The notes below the pieces were generated by a model. It was given only the letters and a program-made list of their open reading frames with translations. It was not told the origin of the DNA and searched no databases. From contig LSAX01000007.1 of assembly GCA_001557505.1 (NCBI GenBank), forward strand, positions 930,001 to 994,000: 64,000 nt of DNA, written 5' to 3'. A program made the position numbers and the translations under genes. This DNA comes from Reticulascus tulasneorum (lineage: Eukaryota > Ascomycota > Sordariomycetes > Glomerellales > Reticulascaceae). Of this stretch, positions 56,444-64,000 are shown piece after piece. Each line of letters begins with the position of its first letter. The stretch's first letter is position 1.

Positions 56444-57340
56444 TTATCTCGTAGCGACGACTGTGAGGGCCAAAGGGTTAGCAACCTGTCTTGCGGCTCA
56501 AGGTAGGAACAGCGGGGAGAACATACCAGCCGGGATGACGATAATGAGGATAAGAATGATGATACCAGCAATCAGGCACATTCGCATCTTCATGTCCTTC
56601 CACCACATTTGCTTTCGGACCCGGTTGGCACCCCGACGGAAGCCCTGGGCCGAGACGGCCAGGTTGTCGGTCTTGTCTTGTAGTGCATCGAGTCTTTCGC
56701 CTCGTTGGGAAACCTTGTTGATGTTCTCTCGCATCACACCAACGGTGTCGTCAATTTGCTATAAATAGACATGTCAGCACAGGTGTTCTGTAGCACCGTT
56801 TTTTTTTTTACGATCAACAACGATGGATTTAGCAGTGGATCGCGAGGCCATGTCCAGAAATTGAAAGAGCTTCGGAAAACATGGGATTGCCGTAAATTCT
56901 CAAGTTCTCATCGCTGAGTTCCATGCTGTCGTCCGGGAGATGGGTTATTGGGAGCAGGCACCCACGGGGGTGGGCTCTTCCTGAGATTTGACAGCCGCGC
57001 GTACAGGACAACGGTCGCGGAAAATCTTGTACTGTAATCGTAATCCAAGAACGCATCGCTGGGACGGTGTTTGGCGACTTCCGAATCTCTCGCGATGCGT
57101 CATGTCGGCTTATCGACGCAGGTGTCGATTCCCATCGGCTTTCTCGGTCGGCCGCCGTAAAGGCTCCATCGACTCGCCGCGATCCACGTGCAAATCCATC
57201 GAAAAACCAGCATCAAAAGGGCGGGTGCAACTTACAGCTTGCAGCGCCTGTGTTCTCGCATTGCCAGTGCCCTGGGGTTGTTGCGGTGCCGGCTGGCCGC
57301 CGCTGGGGATATAAGGATCATAGGGAGCTTCCTCAGGCAT
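56444..57340 (-). CDS. Synaptobrevin/VAMP-type R-SNARE (Snc1/SncA class)
   Basis: Vesicle SNARE for fusion of secretory vesicles with the plasma membrane and for endocytic recycling. Exon 1 57340-57236, intron 57235-56759 (477 bp, GTAAGT..TATAG), exon 2 56758-56527, intron 56526-56461 (66 bp, GTATGT..CACAG), exon 3 56460-56444 (17 nt); 117 residues, the normal size. The N terminus is Pro/Gln-rich ([16 protein letters not shown]). The SNARE helix runs from [19 protein letters not shown] with the zero-layer Arg in [19 protein letters not shown], then [20 protein letters not shown] and a C-terminal membrane anchor ([18 protein letters not shown]). The final exon supplies VVATR and the stop. Open frame continues upstream of the ATG, but [10 protein letters not shown] is the usual start. 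The long first intron is unusual for this window. Confidence 0.93.
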
Positions 57341-60300
57341 GGTCGCGGTGGTGACTTGCGAGAAACTGGTAGGTTTTTTCGGAGAGACAGCGTCTGCTGT
57401 AATCGAGCGATTGTTTTGATGGTGTTTGCGTTGAAAGTTGTGGATGCGGTGGTGTGGGAAAAGTGAGGAGGGAGAGAGTGAGAGAGAGAGAGTGGTTGGA
57501 GAAGCTTGGGTGGTTGATGAGGTGGTTAAGTTCAGGTGTGAGACGTCTTGGAAAAGAGGCGAGAGCGCAGCCGAAACAGGTTGGTCTGGGGATGGATCGA
57601 TCTTTGCTGGGTCTTGCTCTGGCTGCCGCACGGCCACCGAGGCTGAGGGCCAATGGATTGCGTGTTTCTCTGGGCCTGGGAATCCCCCGGGAGGAGAACT
57701 CAAACGGGCTTTAAACCCTTTTGTTTACGTTTGAACCATCGCTGCACTTTGTTCTCACTCGGGGAAATGGGCTCTCTTTGGTCCTATTTTCTTTGCATCT
57801 TCCTTTCTCATGACCTGGTGCACACACACAAACGTGTCGCACCCGCTGCAGCTTCTGATGGTCACTCACCTCAGCGCCATCCTGTTCCAGCCTGGGAAAA
57901 CAGGTGACAGAAGAGTGCGATTCGCCGCCCCTGATGTAATCCCCGGGGCTGAGCCGGGATGACACACGTGACTCCAGCTTATGGCCTAGCGGCTTTGTAA
58001 GTGGTAGCATTTCCGTATTCGTACTAGCCTGTCCCTGCCAGTATTAATAACCTTCTAAAATAAGGGTCGGCTGGCTCCGAAGAAGCATGACCAGAGGAGA
58101 GAGGCTGGAGCTGGAGCTGGGAGGAAGCGAGTGTGGCTCGCGTGGCTGGTGCTGAAAACCACTAGTGCCGCGCCGTCCACACATGTTCTCTCCTTGCTGG
58201 GACTCCGCTCATGAACTGTCTCACCCCAATGAAGCGTCAAGTGTTGGGTTCGTTCAGATAGGTGGACAGGTGGGTGGGACGTATGGAACGGTACGAAGCA
58301 ATCGAAAATTCGTACCTGCAGTTTAGTACTGCCGTAGTACGAACTACCACTTTCGAGATGGGTCCAGGGACAGCCGTCAAAATAGCTCTATCGACTCGTC
58401 TGTCCTGTTTCTCTCGTACCGCAAAGCAGTCGATTAGGTGTACGGGAGTAATCAGGAATGTGTGCAGTCGCCTCATGCCAGCTTCAGATGTCCAGTCTGC
58501 CAATTTCCGGATGTTTCTGACTCTCCATCCGCTTTGAGCCTGTTCTGTACCGATCAAATTACGGATTACTTGGGGGACAAATGTAAACTGACTAACTACT
58601 TCGTACTCTCTCCATGGGGCGCCTGTGTCACCAGCCTCAGCGGACCCAGCCGACGCTTCGATTCATCCACCTCTTCACGATTGTAGCAGCTCTGTTTCAT
58701 CGACCAGACGACTGCCTTCCGAGTCAATTGGACCCTCCCGCGTCTCTCGTCTCCCTCGTCTTCTCTATTTAGTATGCCGCTTCACGTCTCATTACCCAGA
58801 CTCATCTCTTTCAAACAGTCGAAATTTCGTCAGAAAATGCAGCCTGCTCGAAAATACCTTGCCATGACGATTTATATTGGTCCAAGGCTGGCTGCTTTGC
58901 TGTGAGCTCTGCTTTGCAAACGCAGTAGATGGCCTGCAGGCTACAGAAAGCAAAGCGCAATGCTCTGTGGAACTGCCATCAATGCCACCAGGCCAGAAAA
59001 TCCTGGGCACGACTGGCGCATTTATATTGTCTCTCGGCTTGCGCCTCGGTTTGTCTTGCCTTTCGTCCCAATTTGTCCAATTCGCTGGTGGAAGAAAGGA
59101 TAGCCTTTCTCGGCTGACACACGGGCGTGCATCTGTTCGTGGCACCGCACCGCACACCACCCTCACCCTCACCCCCCGCCGCCCCGGCCTGCCCTATCGA
59201 CCTTCTCCCTCACACTTCCCTATGAGCTATGTAAGCACTGCAGCCAAGCAGCAAGCAGTTGGCTTCAGCTTTCTACTCGGCTAATAATGATGCCCTGATG
59301 GTCGCCGATTGCGGTTGGGACCGAAGAGGTTGGCAGGGATGGGTCGGTTTACTTTACTAACCACCCCCCAGGCTATGACCAATATGGGCTCACATGCGCT
59401 GTTTATTACGAGGTTGGCTGGGCCTATCTAAAGCTCCATTGCTTTGTTTCCTGAGCTTTCCCTCCCCAGTGTCGCCCTTTTCCCCGCCCTCGTCATCGTC
59501 ACCACCCTGGCGGCCCGGCTTTTCTGAACAACCACGATGGGATGCACGGCATTCCGGTCTGGCCAGTGATGTTTGTTCGTGTTAGGTACCTTCTCAGGCC
59601 TCTATACCCGGGATCATCGGTACCCTGTCCGCCGCTCTTTATTTTTTCCTGGAAGCCCAGGAATTACCTTTCTAGCGGCCACCACACAGATCCTTGGCCC
59701 TGGGCCGATCATCGACGTCAACCTTCTCCATTTTGATTGGGGTTAGTCATTGTGGATGCTGTCCCTCCAGGCTGCCGAATTTCAGTCTCCCTCGTGAGCC
59801 GGCGATGCGACATCGTGGAGAACCCGTACGAACCAAGCAGGAAATATCCTGCAAAGGGGAGGCCAATATCGGCGGGCCACCCGCAAACGTCACTGACAGA
59901 CTGGGCGGCGGTACACCAACACGAGACAGGCAGGGAAAATGGAGAGCGAGAGAGAAGAAGGAAGGAAAAACGAGAATATGGCAATAATATCCCGTAACTA
60001 CTAGTGGATCATCACATCAAGTAAGACAGCCGGCACGCTCTCACTTGGCCTTGCTTTCCCAAAATTCTCTACATACCACGACGTCCTTGTGATGAGGATT
60101 TGGCTTCCAAGTCGGAAGAATTTTGCCTCATTCCTCACGTCCCCGACCTCCGTTCGTATTCATTCGGCAAAGTGCCGGACAAGCGAGGTCTTTTTGTCCA
60201 TTACTGTTACCCTTTGAGCTCGTATCTTACCTACTTAGTCCATCCAGGTTGCTTGGGTCCCTGGAAGAGGGGGGGGCCGTAATTCTTGCACTCACTCCCT

Positions 60301-60642
60301 CCTCCCTCCGCCTCCACCACCACCACCCTCCTCCTCCACCTCCACGCAGCTGCTGCAGGTTGGACGTGGCCCGATGGATGGATGCGAAGTAGTCTACATC
60401 TATATGCCACCAACTTGACCTGGCCTGCCGTTGCCTCATGCCCGCTTTCATCCCAACTTCTTACTACTTTTTTGCTTTTTTGCTCATGCAGCCATCCTGT
60501 CGGCCTCTTATTTCAACTTTGCATGCCCGACAACTTCTTTGCTCTTCCTGTCTGCAACACCTCTCGCCCTCATACAATCCATGAGGTCCGTAGCGATTTT
60601 TGTCGCCAAGGACCCCTCCTCCAGCAACTCCCAACCACCAGA
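57341..60642. other. Long intergenic stretch upstream of two divergent genes
   Basis: About 3.3 kb between the R-SNARE start and the GH76 start. A purine tract rich in GA lies at 57471-57492; a C/T-rich tract with CCT and CCA units at 60296-60350 is probably leader or core promoter of the GH76 gene. Open frames on both strands (for example 58877-59284) show no family. No gene supported. Confidence 0.45.
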
Positions 60643-62540
60643 ATGACCGAATTGCGGGGCAGGCCATCATGGTCGTTCAGCGCCGTGCTGACGGCTTCGC
60701 TGCTGATGCTGGGCCAGCTCACCAACGCATACCAATTGGATCCGAATTCTACAGGTAATTCGCGTTTTATACATGAGGGCTTCCGGGCTGCACTAACACC
60801 CGGTAGACTCAGTAAAGAATGTCGCAAGACAAATAACCGAGGACCTCATGTCATTCTACACCGGCGACCAGCCAGGAGGCACCCCCGGTCTCCTGCCAGA
60901 ACCATATTACTGTAGGTGAATCCGCTGGGCTTGGGTTGCTCTGCACAAACTGACCCTCAATTTCAGGGTGGGAAGCCGGTGCAATGATGGGCGCAATGGT
61001 GGACTATTGGTATTATACGGGTGACTCGACATGGAATGCCGTCGTTGAACAGGCGCTCTTGTTCCAGGTCGGCGAAAATAACGATTACATGACGAAAAAC
61101 CAAACGCTGACCGAAGGCAACGATGATCAAGGGTTTTGGGCCCTTGCCGTCATGTCCGCCGCCGAGCACAATTTTCCAGATCCCCCCCCGGACAAACCGC
61201 AATGGCTTGCTATCGCTCAAGGCGTTTTCAACACCCAGGCCGCCCGCTGGGACACAGAACACTGCAACGGCGGGCTGAGATGGCAGATATTCCAGTGGAA
61301 CAAAGGTTACGACTACAAAAACTCCATTTCCCAGGCTTGTTTCTTTTCTCTCGCCGCACGGTTGGCCCTGTATACCGGCAACACATCCTACAGCGACTGG
61401 GCCGAGACAACCTGGCAGTGGATGGTGGACATTCACTTCATCGACGATTCGTACTATGTCTATGATGGTGCCAGCATCGGGACGGGCTGCACGGACATTG
61501 TTCCTTACCAGTTCAGTTATAACGCGGGAGGCATGATCCTTGGTGCTTCGGCAATGTACAACTACACCGGAAGCGAAATATGGAAGAACAGGCTCGATGG
61601 CCTGCTCAAAGGTGCAGATGTCTTCTTCGTCGGAAACAACAGCGATATCATGCAGGAGGTTGCCTGCGAACCCGTCGATCTGTGCAACATTGATCAGCAA
61701 TCCTTCAAAGCCTATCTCACCCGCTGGCTGGCCTCCATGACCAAGTGGGCGCCGCACACCCTTCCAGTCATTATGCCCAAACTCCGGGCATCCTCTGTCG
61801 CAGCAGCAGCGCAATGCACAGGCGGCGAGAACGGCCGTATGTGTGGGCTGAAATGGACCGACAACGGAGTATGGGACGGATCGACTGGTGTGGGGCAGCA
61901 GATGGCAGCCATGGAGATTGTGCTCTCCAACATGATCGAAGATTCACCAGTAGCAGTCACTGCCGAAACGGGGGGTACGAGCGTAGGCGACCCGAGCGCT
62001 GGAGGGGACGATATTGGCAGGACCGACCCGAAGGGCCCAGATTACAAGCCCATCGGACCTGGCGATACCGCGGGCGCCGTGATTCTGACTGTCATCGTGT
62101 TAGTGGGTCTAGTCGCCGGAGCAATATGGATGATGATGGACGAGACTCAGGACAAAAGCGTTTCCGAACGCTGGGACGACTTCCGCTCAGCAGTCATCGG
62201 CGGTGGAGCCACGGCAGCTTTGGTTAGGAAACGAAACAAGAAGGGGCCGGTACTTGGCGAGAAGGGCAAAGGGGCGGACAACGCCTCATCCACCGCCAGC
62301 AGCCTGAGAACCAGCTCCGGCAGAGTGGGTGTGCTATCCGGACTACCGATGCACACGGGGGATGTGAAAACTCGGAGCAGCATGACGCAGAAGCCGTACG
62401 TACCACACATGTGGCAACGAACAGAGAGACGAGCCGTGCCGGAGGAGATGAGCGGCGCTCGCGGCACAGCAAGAGAGCAGCGGCTGCGGAAGAGCCAAAA
62501 CAGCGTATCGTCTAAGAGGATATCGGAACGGATTGCATAA
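60643..62540 (+). CDS. GH76 mannan endo-1,6-alpha-mannosidase (Dfg5/Dcw1 family), membrane-anchored
   Basis: Dfg5/Dcw1 proteins act at the cell surface, transferring GPI-anchored proteins to the wall glucan. Exon 1 60643-60754, intron 60755-60806 (52 bp), exon 2 60807-60911, intron 60912-60966 (55 bp, branch ACTGACC), exon 3 60967-62540; 596 residues. A signal peptide (SFSAVLTASLLMLGQLTNA) covers residues 11-29. The GH76 domain begins DSVKNVARQITEDLMSFYTG, continues LPEPYYWWEAGAMMGAMVDYWYYTGD and has the catalytic Asp pair at about 125-126 in EGNDDQGFWALA. Later motifs include NGGLRWQIF, YKNSISQACFFSLAARLA, YQFSYNAGGMILGA and GLKWTDNGVWDG. Instead of a GPI signal there is a membrane helix at about 440-463 (AGAVILTVIVLVGLVAGAIW) and a basic, Ser-rich cytosolic tail of about 133 residues. 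The start is set by the signal peptide. Confidence 0.92.
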
Positions 62541-63720
62541 CGGCCACTCACACACTTTCTCGGGATCAAGGGGAACAGGCACGGGGAACGGGGAACGGAG
62601 CATCTTTGGCGCACTATACGGACTGCACTTTTTTTTGGAACGAAATCATCGCTTGTCTCTCTGGGTTAACTGACACGCATTGGCAGGCTTCAGGTCTTCA
62701 TTGTGATTTTTTGGCTAGGACTCATGAAACGCATCGGCTGGAAGAAAATACAGATGCATCACGACTGGCTGGGGCGGGTGGATTGAATCATGGGGCTCTT
62801 TCTAGGTTATGGCAAAGTTCCTTTTGATGACTATACCGCTATCATGATTGTACATAGATTTTGGCATGTTAATGAGTGTCTGTATATGACATAATTCATC
62901 ACGAACATGGCCCACTGCCATTTGCTTAAACTGTACGGGTGACGTGCCGCGACTGGAGGGTGCAATTCCCGGCTACCCAGTCGCAGCGAGGAGGGTTCGA
63001 GGCTGCCGATGAGCCCGCCCGGTAGACGGCACCTCTACTCTTACGTCTTCTCAAGTGGCGGATGCCGGCATTCGCAATCCGGCATTGGCATTTTGCAAGT
63101 TGCAACGTGCATGAATCCTGATGACACCGCGGGATGGTTCCGCTTACATCCCCCCTTTCGGACGACGCACCGAATATTGGCACCGGCCACATTCCCCGTA
63201 ACAAGATTGACTGTCAGATTCATCAGCAACCACCCCTCCATCATCGACCTTGGCTCGAGACAAAAGGCCCCCCTGTGCAGCAGCGAATGGACCCCCAAAC
63301 CTTTTCGAAGCCACCGTACTTCGCACACCTTGCTGGTTCCATCCTCACCGTCGGCGGGTTGTGGTTCGCCCCCCCGGGTGCCCTGTAGCGGGGTGTTTCC
63401 GCTGCGTCGGCGGGTGGCCGCTGCACGCAGAACGCCATTATGGCGGCCATTGGACGCCTCGCACAGAGGGTCGAGACCCTGATGGGTGTTTCTGTTTGCA
63501 AAGGAAGGGGGAGGAGAGCTGGAAACCTTGACCGACCCCACTTCATTGAGTGATCGGAGCTGGCTCAAATGGTGATCCCAGGCGTTACATGAGACTGGGA
63601 CACCCCCGGCACCTCTTATTCTTGACAACGGGATGTCTTCCGCTGCTTACGGGCTGCAGTTGCGTGGTTCTTGGCTGAGCTTTATATAAGATACGACTCG
63701 GCATGCAGCAGAATGGGTAG
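62541..63720. other. Intergenic region, terminator and P450 promoter
   Basis: About 1.2 kb between two plus-strand genes. A TATA box lies at 63683-63690. Open frames in 63009-63628 on both strands have no family. No gene seen. Confidence 0.5.
63683..63690 (+). promoter_or_regulatory. TATA box of the terminal P450 gene
   Basis: TATATAAG lies 65 bp before the ATG at 63748. The in-frame ATG at 63721 would fall almost on the transcription start, so 63748 is the better start. Confidence 0.55.
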
Positions 63721-63747
63721 ATGAAAGAAGGACCGTTTGGCTTCAGC

Positions 63748-64000
63748 ATGGCTCGAGAACAACTCTATTTGGGCCTAGTCACGGTCCTGTCTGTCTTTTT
63801 GGTCTCTACAGCGAGTGAGGCATTCTATATTCGCGTTCATGGCGAGCCTCTGACTGCTCTCCATCGTCTCATCACACCCTGGTTGATACCGATCCTGCTC
63901 CTTCTCCCGACTCTCATCTTCTACAAGAAATACACACATGAATCCGCCATGCGCAAGTACAACTGCCTCCCCGCCCGCCTGTATCCCCATCGCGATCCCC
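63748..64000 (+). CDS. Cytochrome P450, CYP52-like, N-terminal part (cut by window end)
   Basis: Only the first 84 codons are present; the frame is open to the last base. The protein starts MAREQLYLGLVTVL, has one hydrophobic segment near the start and a second, stronger one (LITPWLIPILLLLPTLIFYKK) as the membrane anchor, followed by KYTHESAMRKYNCLPARLYPHRDP. A Cys-x-Pro/Ala segment followed by YPHRDP directly after the anchor is characteristic of CYP52 and related fungal fatty-acid or alkane hydroxylases of the endoplasmic reticulum. Heme-binding and oxygen-activation motifs lie beyond the window, so the family assignment is tentative. An in-frame ATG at 63721 would add nine residues. Confidence 0.6.
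   Translation, partial: MAREQLYLGLVTVLSVFLVSTASEAFYIRVHGEPLTALHRLITPWLIPILLLLPTLIFYKKYTHESAMRKYNCLPARLYPHRDP

Noticed and set aside
57110..57703. 197-codon minus-strand frame
   Set aside because: It is the R-SNARE first exon extended upstream through its leader and downstream into its first intron; the SNARE start is [10 protein letters not shown] at 57340.
63009..63628. Overlapping frames on both strands
   Set aside because: GC-rich promoter region of the P450 gene; no family or splice support on either strand.
1..64000. Possible biosynthetic gene cluster
   Set aside because: No polyketide synthase, NRPS, terpene cyclase or dedicated transporter is visible; the single P450 at the edge is of a lipid-hydroxylase type.

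Overview
The window reads as nuclear DNA of a filamentous ascomycete (Pezizomycotina, possibly Eurotiomycetes; the class is an inference). Genes carry 41-98 bp introns with GT..AG ends and CTGAC/CTAAC-like branch points. The gene set mixes eukaryotic housekeeping genes (RPS27, phosducin-like protein, Gemin2, synaptobrevin) with fungal secreted enzymes (subtilase, GH3 beta-xylosidase, GH76 mannosidase, fasciclin protein) and a fungal NACHT receptor. Coding exons were joined by eye from frame, splice signals and family sequence.

Left part, about 1-31 kb: a gene-poor accessory-looking region. It holds a 12-exon secreted subtilase (8107-11455, minus), a small defensin-like secreted peptide (19784-20083, plus), and six plus-strand genes (521, 5089, 16394, 22086, 25579, 28468) whose products I do not recognise. 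Those six share a plan: a first exon of low-complexity sequence, one short intron in phase 2, and a shorter, often very basic second exon. Several have a TATA box 65-75 bp before the ATG. They look like a dispersed, rapidly diverging family and are the main unexplained structure here. Long stretches between them show no convincing gene.

Middle part, about 31-46.5 kb: a compact housekeeping block. It contains a Cys-rich single-pass membrane protein, an RNA 3'-phosphate cyclase-like protein, a leucine-rich repeat protein, a phosducin-like protein divergent from ribosomal protein S27, a ribonucleotide reductase inhibitor of the Spd1/Dif1 type with a PCNA-binding box, Gemin2 of the SMN complex, and an NLR-like NACHT protein with degenerate ankyrin repeats.

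Right part, about 49-64 kb: a cell-wall and secretion block. A GH3 beta-xylosidase and a two-FAS1-domain surface protein are divergently transcribed; then come an R-SNARE of exocytosis (Snc/VAMP), a GH76 Dfg5/Dcw1-like mannosidase with a transmembrane anchor and cytosolic tail, and the first codons of a CYP52-like cytochrome P450 cut by the window end. No tRNA, rRNA, CRISPR array or intact transposon was found.
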